This document shows positions 19,423 to 29,031 of a stretch of 64,000 nt of DNA, in pieces. The position numbers and the translations under genes were made by a program. The first letter of the stretch is position 1. Every line of letters starts with the position of its first letter. Source of the stretch: Deltaproteobacteria bacterium (GTDB lineage: Bacteria > Myxococcota_A > UBA9160 > UBA4427); assembly GCA_029261835.1 (NCBI GenBank), contig JAJDAO010000026.1, forward strand, positions 62,001 through 126,000. The letters are read 5' to 3'. The notes beneath the pieces are model-generated. The model made no database searches. It saw nothing but the letters and a program-made list of their open reading frames with translations, and had not been told where the DNA came from.

Positions 19423-20736
19423 ATGATTCGGCGGGCTGGGCTCGCGCGCAGGCAGTCGCACCTCAGCGCCTTCTTCCTGCTCGGCGCATTCCTGACTTGC
19501 CTGGCGTGCAACACCCGAGTCGAGACCGTCGACTCCGGATCGTCGGCGGACATCGAGGCGCTCACCTCCGATCCCGCAGCGCTCTCGGAGTACATAGTGC
19601 GGACCCTCCAGAACACGGATCCGCTGGAGCGGGCTCGGGCAATCAGTGAACTGCTGCTCGGGCTGTCGCCGGACTCGTTGCAGCCCGTCCTCGACGGATA
19701 CGAAGACGCTTTCCTCGACCAGGGTGACGTGGAGCTCGTTCTGCTGGCCGAGTGGTGGGCGAGCTTTGACCCTGTCGCGGCGCTTGCCTGGACGTCGAAG
19801 AACCTGCGGACCGATCACCCACGTGTCGAAGCGGCGGTCGTGCGCGCCTGGGCACGGCGCGACCCCCTCGCCGCTGCCGGGGGAGCGATCGAGGGTCGCA
19901 GCTTCGCCTCGAAGCCCATCTTCGAAACGGAGATGAAGCTCGCTCTGGCGGTCGGCTGGTTCGAAACCGGCAAGCCTGGCCTGCTCGACTACCTGCGTCG
20001 CATCCGCTCACTCGAGACTCAGCAGCGCGCGCTGAACGCACTGGCTCGCCTGCACGTTCTGCGAGACGGCCCAGAAGCGGCGATGCACTGGGCCGATGAG
20101 CTCTCGGATGGGGAGCCGATGTTCAAGCTGCGGGTCATCCAGCGAGTTGCGGGCGCAGCAGCACGCGTGGACCCGCCTCTCACTGCCCGGTGGGCCGCGC
20201 GGAATCTTCACGAGTGGAAGAAGCTCTACGTGAATCAGAGCTACCCGATCCTCGTCTACACGCGAGTAGCGCTGATGTGGGTTCGTGTGGATCCCGAGGC
20301 CGCCATGGCCTGGCTGCGCGGCCTCGATCCCGGAATCGATCGCGACGTAGCCGTGAGCGACGCATTCAACGAGTGGCGACGACGCGACCTTGCCGCAGCA
20401 AACGCCTGGCTGCGGCGGCAGAAGCCCGGCCAGGCGTGGCTCGACCTCGCGGTCGCGTCATTCGTCCGGCAACAGGTGGACGCAAAGGGCGACATCGACT
20501 GGGCTGAGGCCCTGCGCTGGGCTACGCCAATCGAGAAGGAAGAGCAGAAATGGGCGGCGGTCGCCTATGTGGCTCGCAGCTGGCTCATCGACGATCCCAC
20601 GGCGGCCGAGGCGTGGCTCGCCACGAGGACGGAGATACCGGAGCTCTACCAGCGCAAGATTCGAGAGATCACGGATTCCGCGCGAAAGAAACGCGAGCGA
20701 CGCCGCTCAGCGTCCCCCATCGGTCCCGCCGGTTGA
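19423..20736 (+). CDS. Repeat-containing lipoprotein, unknown function
   Basis: Lipobox LTCLAC; repeated [F/V/D]DP.AA.AW motif (FDPVAALAW, VDPEAAMAW, DDPTAAEAW). Confidence 0.7.
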   Translation: MIRRAGLARRQSHLSAFFLLGAFLTCLACNTRVETVDSGSSADIEALTSDPAALSEYIVRTLQNTDPLERARAISELLLGLSPDSLQPVLDGYEDAFLDQGDVELVLLAEWWASFDPVAALAWTSKNLRTDHPRVEAAVVRAWARRDPLAAAGGAIEGRSFASKPIFETEMKLALAVGWFETGKPGLLDYLRRIRSLETQQRALNALARLHVLRDGPEAAMHWADELSDGEPMFKLRVIQRVAGAAARVDPPLTARWAARNLHEWKKLYVNQSYPILVYTRVALMWVRVDPEAAMAWLRGLDPGIDRDVAVSDAFNEWRRRDLAAANAWLRRQKPGQAWLDLAVASFVRQQVDAKGDIDWAEALRWATPIEKEEQKWAAVAYVARSWLIDDPTAAEAWLATRTEIPELYQRKIREITDSARKKRERRRSASPIGPAG

Positions 20737-22926
20737 CGGCTCCCCGCTAGTGCGCGCGCCGAAGCGGGCGGCGCGCTGAGCGAGGGCTTGCGTTCGCTGA
20801 GCAGCCGGCGCGTCGCGCTCTTTGCTCAGCTCGACAATTCGGAGTGCAACGTCGCCCGAGTAGGGGAATGCAATCAGGGCGTCTTCGAGCACGGCCTTCG
20901 CCTCGGCGGTTCTAGCGAGCGCGACCAGAACATCGGCCCACGCCAGGTGCGGGGCCAGGTCTTCTGGGCTCGTCTCTACCGCACGCTCCAGAAACGCCAG
21001 AGCCGCGACGTCGCTGCCGTGTTCGCGCGCAATCCGCGCGCGATACATCAGGCCAGCGGGGTCATCCGGCTCGAGCTCGAGCAGCCGCGAATAGGCGGCT
21101 TCGATCTCTACCTCGGGAGCGTGCGCCTGCTCGAGCGCGGTGGCGAGAAGCGACTGAAACTCCGGGACCTTCGGGTTCGCGGCAGCGGCTCTTTGCGCCA
21201 GAGCCAAGCTCTCCTCGCTGCGGCCAGTCGCAGCGAGGTCTCGCACGAGCCCGCGCAATCCAGGCGCGTGACCCGGGCGGGCCCAGTTGACGTCTTCGTG
21301 TCGCGCTACCAGCTGCACCGCGGCAGCCGGTCCCTTTCGACTCCGTACGCCCTTGGCCAGGGCAGCAGCGATCTGTCCTGGAAGCAAGTCGACGTTCCGC
21401 TCCTCGAGAAGACGCGCGACCAGAGCATCCGAGGCTCTGCCAACACGCGCCAGAACCTCGAGCTCGAGCATGACTGATTCGGGAGTCGATCGCAGCATGC
21501 CAGAGCGCGGCATGTGTCCAAGCACGAGTGCGGCGGCCTCTGGCACACCCTCCGCCAAGTGCAACCGAGCCAGTCTGAGCCGGGCATCGGTGGCGTTGGC
21601 GTCGATCCGGAGTGCATAGCGGTATTCCTCCACGGCGCGATCGATGTCGTGCAGGCCCTCCGCGCAGAGCGCCGAGTAGTACCGCGCTACGGCGTTGTCG
21701 GGCCACAGGCGTGAGCCCGCCGTGTAGCTCTCCAGAGCCTCGGCATATCTCTCTTGCTTGAATTCGGCGAGCCCGTCAATCAGATGGCGGTGCGCCTCCA
21801 CTGGAGAGCGCTCGACGATCGACCGCGCCTCATCGTAGCGTCCGGCGCGTACCAGCACCTCGCCGAAGGCGAACAGTATCATCGGCTCGGGCTCGACCCC
21901 CAGCTCCAGCAGACCCCGATACGCCGCAATGGCCTCGTCGAGCCGGCCTGTCTGTGAGAGGAACCCGCCGAGGTCGGCCCACGCCGTCGCGGCCGTACTC
22001 ACACTCTCGCTCGCTGTGGCCGCCCGAAGAAGCGCTTCTGCCTCCTCACCGCGGCCCCTGGCCTGCAATCGCAGTACGAGGGAGGTGCGAAGATCTCGCG
22101 CGTCCGGCATCTCCCGTAGGGTCCTTTGAAGAATCTCGATTGCGCGATCGAAGTCACCCTGCGCTTCGAAGCGCTCGACGGCCAGGACGATCAGCCTCGG
22201 GTCGCTCGGATGGGCTTCCAGGCACGCCTCGAGCTGCTTCGAGGCCTGCTCTGCCTCTCCCTTTTCAGCCGCGAAAGTCACACGCGTCGCACACCAGAGA
22301 GCGGTGTCCAGCCCGCCGCCGAGGCCCACGTCCGCCTCGCCCATCTTCTCCTCCAGCACCGCGATCAGCTCGCCCGCCTCATCGATTCGATCCAGTGCGA
22401 GGAGAGCCGCAGCACGCAGAGGCAGCGGCTGGAAGCTGCTGGGCTCGAGCTCCAGGACGCGGTCTGCGTCGCGCAGTGCCCCCTCATAGTCGCGACGCGA
22501 ACGGAGCCGGGCCACGCTGCGCAACAGCAGCGTGGGGATGTCGTCTGGATCGTGCTCGAGCGCCCGGTCCAAGACGTCGAGCGCAATCTCGAAGTTGTCG
22601 GCCTGGAGCGCGTTCCTGGCGATCTGCCCGGCTGCTGGCACGATCCATTCGGGGCTCTCCATCGCCGCACGCAACGGCCAGATCGCCTCGCTCGCTCGGC
22701 CGACCGCCGACAGACTCTGTCCGTAGAGATAGTGCACCTCGGGATCCCGGTTGCCCGCTTCGCTCAGCTCGGCCAGGAGTTCGAGCGACTCGGCGATGCG
22801 CCCCGCTCTCTGGAGCACCCGGACGTCTTCCAGGACCGATTCACGCTCGCAGCCAACGGCGACGACCAGGCAAGCGAGCGCCGCACAGAGGGCCCGAAGC
22901 GACCCGCCTGCGATGAGAGAACTCAC
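20707..22926 (-). CDS. TPR-repeat lipoprotein
   Basis: Lipobox VVAVGC; many TPRs; GTG start overlaps TonB receptor stop (GTGA). Confidence 0.8.
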   Translation of the reverse strand: MSSLIAGGSLRALCAALACLVVAVGCERESVLEDVRVLQRAGRIAESLELLAELSEAGNRDPEVHYLYGQSLSAVGRASEAIWPLRAAMESPEWIVPAAGQIARNALQADNFEIALDVLDRALEHDPDDIPTLLLRSVARLRSRRDYEGALRDADRVLELEPSSFQPLPLRAAALLALDRIDEAGELIAVLEEKMGEADVGLGGGLDTALWCATRVTFAAEKGEAEQASKQLEACLEAHPSDPRLIVLAVERFEAQGDFDRAIEILQRTLREMPDARDLRTSLVLRLQARGRGEEAEALLRAATASESVSTAATAWADLGGFLSQTGRLDEAIAAYRGLLELGVEPEPMILFAFGEVLVRAGRYDEARSIVERSPVEAHRHLIDGLAEFKQERYAEALESYTAGSRLWPDNAVARYYSALCAEGLHDIDRAVEEYRYALRIDANATDARLRLARLHLAEGVPEAAALVLGHMPRSGMLRSTPESVMLELEVLARVGRASDALVARLLEERNVDLLPGQIAAALAKGVRSRKGPAAAVQLVARHEDVNWARPGHAPGLRGLVRDLAATGRSEESLALAQRAAAANPKVPEFQSLLATALEQAHAPEVEIEAAYSRLLELEPDDPAGLMYRARIAREHGSDVAALAFLERAVETSPEDLAPHLAWADVLVALARTAEAKAVLEDALIAFPYSGDVALRIVELSKERDAPAAQRTQALAQRAARFGARTSGEPSTGGTDGGR

Positions 22927-25547
22927 CAACTGAGCTGAAGCTCGGCTCCGCAAGTCCTAGGCGGAGCCACAAAGTGAAAGGTTGCTCGGCTGAAGGCAGT
23001 AGCGTCGAAGGCGAAGGTTCTGTAGCGCGTGTCCGCGACGTTTTGGCAGTAGGCCGAAACCTCCGCATGCTCGGACGGCGTCCGATAGCTCAGCCGGACG
23101 TGATGAAGCGCGTACGCCTTCTGGGCGATGGCAAATTCGGGAAGGGAGAGGCGACCCACCGGGTCCGGCGAACCACGTCCACCGGTTGCGTCGAAGAAGA
23201 TATCATCGGTCCAGCTGAAGTCGTATCGAGGCACGATCGTTCCATATCGTCCGAGCGGGATCGTATAGGTCGCGCTTCCGCTCACCTGGAAGTTCGGCGA
23301 TGCAATGAGCGGAGCACCGGAAAAGTCGATGACGACCTGGACAGGATTCACGCCGGCTTCCGAGCTCCGCAGCTCCGTATTCTGGAAGTCCAAGAACTTC
23401 GACTCGAGCCAGCCGAAGCGGAGCGCAAGCTGCAGGTCCTCCCAAGTTTCCGATACGTAGCCTTCGAGCGGACTAGCCAGAATGTCGACCTCGGCTCCGA
23501 GAATAGTGGCGTCGCTTGCATTGATGATCTCGCGAGTCGGGGGCTGATTGGGGACGTCCTGGAAGCGGAAGACCTGGTAATCCGCGTAGTCGTAGAAGAA
23601 GAGCGCGCCCTGAACGTGAACTCGCTCCTCCCACACGAGTAACTTCAGACCCCACTCATACGCATCGATGAGCTCGCGATCGGCGGCCTTGTCCTCGCCG
23701 AATGGATTGCTGGTGTTGAAGTGACCGGGCTTGAAGCCGCGGCTGTACTTGCCATAGACCGACGTGAGGTCGCCGAAGCGATAAGTGAGATCGACGCTCC
23801 AGGTAGGCTCCTGCCACGTTTCCGTCTGCACACTTCGTGGGGCGAATCCGAAGGCCAAATTCTCCGGCGTGTGTGAGATCGCGAAGCGCTTTCGTTCCCA
23901 GTTGTATCGCGCTTCGCCTCGCAGCGTGAAGTCGTCGAGGAGATCCCAATCGAAGCCGCCATGGAGGGCCCATCCCCAGAGATCCTGCTGGTAGGGGCGC
24001 TCGAAGCTGGCGCCCGGACTGCTCAGGATTTCCTGTTCGATGAGGCCCGCGAGCTCCTCCATGATGTACCAGCCGCCCGTTCTCCAGCGAATCGGCGCAT
24101 CCCAGCTCGCGAAGATCTCGCCGCTCACGTTGAGATCCTGGACGAGCTGCCAGGCAGTATCCGTCACCTTCCGCTCGAAGTTCGGATTGGGCGAGAAATC
24201 GGCGTCGCTCTCGGCGGATCGTTCATACCCGTCGTAGGCGGTGATGCTCCGAACCGCCGCGTCTCCAACGTAGAAATCACCTTGAAGCGTGGCACCCCAT
24301 GTATCACGGATCGTCCTGCCCACCTTGTTGTAGTCGCCGCGATACGGCCCGGTATCGAGCGGGCGACCCTCCGCGAGGTTGAAGGCCAACCGCTCCCGCG
24401 CTTCGGCAGTCGTCAGGCCTGAGTTCCTGAGGGCCAGCGACTCTGCCGTCTGGTCTCTGTCTCGATACCCCAACCGATCTGCCGAGCCGAATATCCTGCC
24501 GCCCCCCCCTCCCACGAGCCCGTTCGTGCCAATCAGCTGGCCAACACCGGAATCCCGAGCGAGGCGGCTCCCGTGACCATTCAGCAGCCAGGTCATATCG
24601 CTGCCGGAGAGCGGCTCGAGGAGGAACGAGCCCCGCAGAGCCCAATCTTGGTTCTCTCCGATCAGACTGGGTAGACCGGCCGGCGCCTGAATCGCCGCCC
24701 GCTCCCCGCACATTCCCTGGCTCCTCACGGGCGGAGGTCTGTCGCCCAAGGGCGGAAGATCTCCACACCCATTGGTTATGAACGGGTCCTCTTGCATGAT
24801 TCGAAATGCGAATCGCGCAGCGAGGACGTCCTCGACCACCGGCATATTGAGCGCGCCCTCCGTATCCCACCGAAAGGCATTGACCGCATCGTCGCTTACG
24901 ATGCTGCCCAGCTTCATTCGCAGGCTGGCCTCGAAGTCATGCGAAGGCCGACGCGATGTCGTGACGATTGCGCCGGCCGAGGCGTTGCGGAAGGATCCGC
25001 CGCTTACGGGCCCTTTCAGGACCTGCACACTGCGGACGTCGAAGAGCTGACCAAGCTGCAGAGCCGGGGCATTGATGAACACGCCGTCTTGGATGATCGC
25101 GACCGCTCCGGTCGAATTCGCGCTGAAATCGGACAGCCCAACGCCACGGATGAAGAAGTTGGCAGTGGTCCCTCCAGTACCTTGAATCTCCAGGTTTGGA
25201 ACGAAGTTCGCTATGTCCGCTACGTCCGCGACCTGGAGTGCGTCGAAGTCTGCCCCGGTGATTTCCGTTGCGGCGGTCGCCTCGGGCAGCGCAGTTTGAC
25301 CTCCTCGCTCGCCCCAAACCTTGATCTCCTCGATGTCGCTGTCGAACTTCGGCAGGTCGACGTCGGCATCCCCGGCCTCCTCGGCGAGGGTTGGCCCGTC
25401 GATCTCCGACGCCTCCACGCTCGTAGGAGCGGTGCCGGCCGCCTCGCCCGCATCCTGCGCCGATGCCGCGCTGGCGAGGGCCAACACCAGACCGGCGACT
25501 GCTGCTGGCATCCGCCGAAGCGCGTGGATGCGTCGTGCTCGGATCAT
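22923..25547 (-). CDS. TonB-dependent receptor
   Basis: Plug motifs DIANFVPNLEIQGTGGTTANFFIRGVG...GAVAIIQDGVFINAPALQLGQLFDVRSVQVLKGP; beta-barrel VYGKYSRGFKPGHFNTSNPF. Confidence 0.9.
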   Translation of the reverse strand: MIRARRIHALRRMPAAVAGLVLALASAASAQDAGEAAGTAPTSVEASEIDGPTLAEEAGDADVDLPKFDSDIEEIKVWGERGGQTALPEATAATEITGADFDALQVADVADIANFVPNLEIQGTGGTTANFFIRGVGLSDFSANSTGAVAIIQDGVFINAPALQLGQLFDVRSVQVLKGPVSGGSFRNASAGAIVTTSRRPSHDFEASLRMKLGSIVSDDAVNAFRWDTEGALNMPVVEDVLAARFAFRIMQEDPFITNGCGDLPPLGDRPPPVRSQGMCGERAAIQAPAGLPSLIGENQDWALRGSFLLEPLSGSDMTWLLNGHGSRLARDSGVGQLIGTNGLVGGGGGRIFGSADRLGYRDRDQTAESLALRNSGLTTAEARERLAFNLAEGRPLDTGPYRGDYNKVGRTIRDTWGATLQGDFYVGDAAVRSITAYDGYERSAESDADFSPNPNFERKVTDTAWQLVQDLNVSGEIFASWDAPIRWRTGGWYIMEELAGLIEQEILSSPGASFERPYQQDLWGWALHGGFDWDLLDDFTLRGEARYNWERKRFAISHTPENLAFGFAPRSVQTETWQEPTWSVDLTYRFGDLTSVYGKYSRGFKPGHFNTSNPFGEDKAADRELIDAYEWGLKLLVWEERVHVQGALFFYDYADYQVFRFQDVPNQPPTREIINASDATILGAEVDILASPLEGYVSETWEDLQLALRFGWLESKFLDFQNTELRSSEAGVNPVQVVIDFSGAPLIASPNFQVSGSATYTIPLGRYGTIVPRYDFSWTDDIFFDATGGRGSPDPVGRLSLPEFAIAQKAYALHHVRLSYRTPSEHAEVSAYCQNVADTRYRTFAFDATAFSRATFHFVAPPRTCGAELQLSW

Positions 25548-25830
25548 CTCGCTCTCAGGCCTTTCGCTGCGACTCTGCACTTCAGTTGCTCATCTTGCCG
25601 AGCACGCGCACCGTCGACTCCGGATGTCCACGCGCTCCGCGGTTGCGGTATCCGGTTATATAGCGCAAGGTACGTAGTATGAAATATGGAAAATGAGCTG
25701 GCGGATCAAGCCGCTGAAGCGCGCGACCGGGCGAATCGCGTGAGGCTCCGGCACAGGCCGGTCGCCTCGCGGCCGGGTCCGCCGAAGAACGAGGAGAGGC
25801 AAGGTGTCAGCGCGTCCGAGACGGATAGTC

Positions 25831-26847
25831 ATGACCATTGCTCGGCGTCGACTCGTCGCGATGCAATTGGCTCTACCGCTTCTGGCGGCTTGTACGGCAA
25901 CTCTGCTCGTGCCAGGAGCCGGCCGCTGCCAGACGCCTGTCGACGCTCACGCGACCCGGCGAACTGACGAGAGTGACGAAACAGAGCGATGGGTGCCCGC
26001 GCTGTCGCTCGACGTGGGGCTGCTCGCTCAAGAGGTCAACGCCTCCGCCCGAACCGGCGATGTAATCGGTCCACCGCTGCCGAGCCCCGGACTCCGCCCC
26101 CGCACCGCGCTCGGTCATACCGCCTCGAGCGCGATCGTTCAAAGCCCGGTTGCAGACACCGATTTGCTGCAATCGCCTGTGATCGGCACGGATCTGGAGG
26201 TAATGACCCCGCGCTTCGTCGACACGCTGGGCCGACCTCGCGGGTTCGTTCACGTCGGCTTGGCGCTGGCGCTACCGCAGGAGCACCAAGTCGCGAGGGT
26301 GCGCGCTCCCGGCGAGTACGCGCTGCCTCCCGGCAGCTACATCCCGCCAGTGGACTTCGACGAGACCCAAATCGTTGGCCAGGGCAGCGCGGTGTTGACG
26401 ATGCGCGACCGTCTTCTGGTCACTGCGGGCGCCGGTTTGGCGTTCACGGCCGACTGGGGCGAGCGCCGAATCCGTATCAAGCCCTCGATCGAATATCTCA
26501 GGTCACGAGTGAGCGTTCAGGGCTTCACTCAGCGTGCGGTCGACCTGAATGACGGGGCCTTGAACGGCACGCTCGCCTCCTTTCGTCGGATCATCCTGAC
26601 CCAGAACGCATCACTCGACCTGCACGGTCTCGGTCCCGGCATCGAGGTCGAAGCCGACGCGCGTAGCGCAGGCCCGCTTATGCTGACGGTCTACGCCAAT
26701 ATGAATGCATACGCGTGGCTGAACGACACAAGCGTTCAATTCCAGAGCCAGAACGGTTACGGCGAGACCGCGATGTATAGCTTCGATACGCAGAAATGGA
26801 CCCTTCGCGCAGCGGCGGGGCTACGCTTCCGATGGGTCGGTTATTGA
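25831..26847 (+). CDS. Secreted/outer-membrane protein, unknown
   Basis: Signal peptide-like N-term (MTIARRRLVAMQLALPLLAACTATLLVPGAGRCQT); alternating beta-like C-terminal half. Confidence 0.6.
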   Translation: MTIARRRLVAMQLALPLLAACTATLLVPGAGRCQTPVDAHATRRTDESDETERWVPALSLDVGLLAQEVNASARTGDVIGPPLPSPGLRPRTALGHTASSAIVQSPVADTDLLQSPVIGTDLEVMTPRFVDTLGRPRGFVHVGLALALPQEHQVARVRAPGEYALPPGSYIPPVDFDETQIVGQGSAVLTMRDRLLVTAGAGLAFTADWGERRIRIKPSIEYLRSRVSVQGFTQRAVDLNDGALNGTLASFRRIILTQNASLDLHGLGPGIEVEADARSAGPLMLTVYANMNAYAWLNDTSVQFQSQNGYGETAMYSFDTQKWTLRAAAGLRFRWVGY

Positions 26848-29030
26848 CCCGCCGCGTGCAGAGCCAAGCCAGTCCTGCGCTCGGCTTGGCTCCGCGTGTA
26901 CTGTCCTTCATCGCGTATTCGGCGTCGTTCATCTTGTGGATCGCGGTCTTGCTCGCTGTCGGGCAACCCCTGTTCACTAACGACACATGGGTACATCTCG
27001 CTCTCGGACGAGCCTATGCGCAGCACGGCCCGTGGCTGTCCACAGACCCATTCCTTTTCAACGCGCCGGGTCCACCCGCACCCAGCGCCTGGCTCTTCGA
27101 CACGGCGTTGTACTCGCTACATCAGTTCGTTGGGACGAATGGGCTCAGGATCGTGCATGTCGCCGCTGTGGCGACGATCCTGGCATTCGTCTGGACGATC
27201 CTTCGGCGCGCGGCCCGATCGACCCTCTTTGCGAGCATCGGCACGAGCGTCTTCATGGCGATATCGGCCTATCGGCTCGTACAGCTGCGGCCACACCTCT
27301 TCACGATCGCCGCCACACTGGTCCTCTACCGGCTGCTGCTCGAGAATCGAAAGCCGCCCTCTGCTGCACGGATCGCATGCGCGATCGCGCTCTGCGCCTT
27401 GTGGGCGAACTTCCACGCCGGCTTCATGCTCGCGCCGATCCTTCTCGCTGCAGCGATCGGAGCAATCCTCGTGGACATGCTCGCTCGGCGGGGGCGCTGC
27501 AAGGCCGGCGAGTGGCGGCGCCCCGCCCTGCTCGGAATCGCGCTCTTCGGCGTTCTCGCCTCGTCTCTCCTGAACCCCCAGGGATTCGAAGCGCATCTCG
27601 CATTCGTGACTTCCGGTGGCGATACACCAGATCTTGTCAGCGTGATCGATGAGTGGGCGCCAGTCACGCTCTTCGAAGCGCCTCCCGCGAACTTGCCGCC
27701 GAGTCCACTTTCCTGGGCTCTCGTATGGCTGATGGTCGTCGGCACGACTTTCGCGGCCATCGCCTGGCTCCGAGAGCACCGGGCCCAAGTCGCACGGACT
27801 TCTCTCGACCCTGCTCTGCTCGGCCTTTCAGCCGCAAGCCTCTGTGCGATGTTGATCGCCGTCCGATTTCTGTGGCTCGGTACCTTCCCGCTACTGCTGA
27901 TGGCCGGCATGATCGCGTCCGCCACCCCGCAGGTCGTCACTCGGCGAATCCTGGTCGCATTCGCCGGCGTTGCAGCCGCAGCGATCCTCTTGCCGGGATT
28001 CCTGCTCTTCGGCGACTGGCTCATGATCACGCGGATGCTGCCCAGGAGCGCTGCGGAGTACGCGTTGCCGTATCCCGCCGCAAAGTACTTCTCACATGCG
28101 GTCTGGCTCCTCGACGATGCTGCGCTCGAAGGCAACGTCCACGCCGACTACTCCCTGGGCGGCTTCATGGGGTACTGGCTCGCACCGGAGCTGATGATGT
28201 CGTGGAGCGGCACACTCAACGTCTCCAGCGATCGTATGGATGACCTCGCTTCGATTCGCGAGCGTCGGGGGGGCGCAGGCGGAGAGACATTCGCCGAGCT
28301 ACTCGATCGACAGGAGATCGACGTCTTGGTCGGCACCGGACTCCCCGTCGTGCGACGCTCCGGCCGACCCACCTTCACCACAACAGCACACCTCGAAGAT
28401 GCACCCGGCTGGATCCCCATCTTCCGAAACCTCCGCTCGGCGATCCATCTGCGCGCGAATGAACGCAACGCGGAGAATCTCGATCGAATAGCCGACTACT
28501 ACGCCCGAGCTGGCGTACCCTTCGACCGCGTTCGCGGCTTCGAGGCGGAGCGTGTCGTCGTCCAGGCGCCGGATTGGGCGGTCGCTCATGGGGTCGTGGT
28601 CAAGGGCTTCGACAGGCTCGTCGCTATGGCGAGAACGGGGCAAGCAGTGGGCGGGGGGCTGAGCGAGCTCGACGTTTTGGCCTCGATCTATGCGTCGCTG
28701 GGGCTCTACGAGAAGGCGACAATCGTGGATCAGATTCTGCGCCGCAGAGCCCTCGATGACACTCTCTCGTATCGCCGACAAATCTGGTGCCTTCTGAGGC
28801 TCGGCGCGGTCCAGGCGGCGGCCGAGCTTGTGGCGAAGCTCCCCAATGCGGCTGCACACGACCCGCTACTGCGCGCGATCGCCGAAGTCGCACAGCACGC
28901 GTCGCCGGACCCGGATACGCGGGCGGCGCAGCTGGCGGGCCTCGCAGTGTACACTCGAAGCGAAGCGAGCCAATTCATGCAGTGGTTCGTGCCTCCCCGC
29001 CCCCGCAGCGAAGCCGGGCCGCTTCGCTGA
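26832..29030 (+). CDS. Large polytopic membrane protein, glycosyltransferase-like
   Basis: TNDTWVHLALGRAYAQHG, ALWANFHAGFMLAPILL motif, multiple TM helices. Confidence 0.65.
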   Translation: MGRLLTRRVQSQASPALGLAPRVLSFIAYSASFILWIAVLLAVGQPLFTNDTWVHLALGRAYAQHGPWLSTDPFLFNAPGPPAPSAWLFDTALYSLHQFVGTNGLRIVHVAAVATILAFVWTILRRAARSTLFASIGTSVFMAISAYRLVQLRPHLFTIAATLVLYRLLLENRKPPSAARIACAIALCALWANFHAGFMLAPILLAAAIGAILVDMLARRGRCKAGEWRRPALLGIALFGVLASSLLNPQGFEAHLAFVTSGGDTPDLVSVIDEWAPVTLFEAPPANLPPSPLSWALVWLMVVGTTFAAIAWLREHRAQVARTSLDPALLGLSAASLCAMLIAVRFLWLGTFPLLLMAGMIASATPQVVTRRILVAFAGVAAAAILLPGFLLFGDWLMITRMLPRSAAEYALPYPAAKYFSHAVWLLDDAALEGNVHADYSLGGFMGYWLAPELMMSWSGTLNVSSDRMDDLASIRERRGGAGGETFAELLDRQEIDVLVGTGLPVVRRSGRPTFTTTAHLEDAPGWIPIFRNLRSAIHLRANERNAENLDRIADYYARAGVPFDRVRGFEAERVVVQAPDWAVAHGVVVKGFDRLVAMARTGQAVGGGLSELDVLASIYASLGLYEKATIVDQILRRRALDDTLSYRRQIWCLLRLGAVQAAAELVAKLPNAAAHDPLLRAIAEVAQHASPDPDTRAAQLAGLAVYTRSEASQFMQWFVPPRPRSEAGPLR

Positions 29031-29031
29031 C

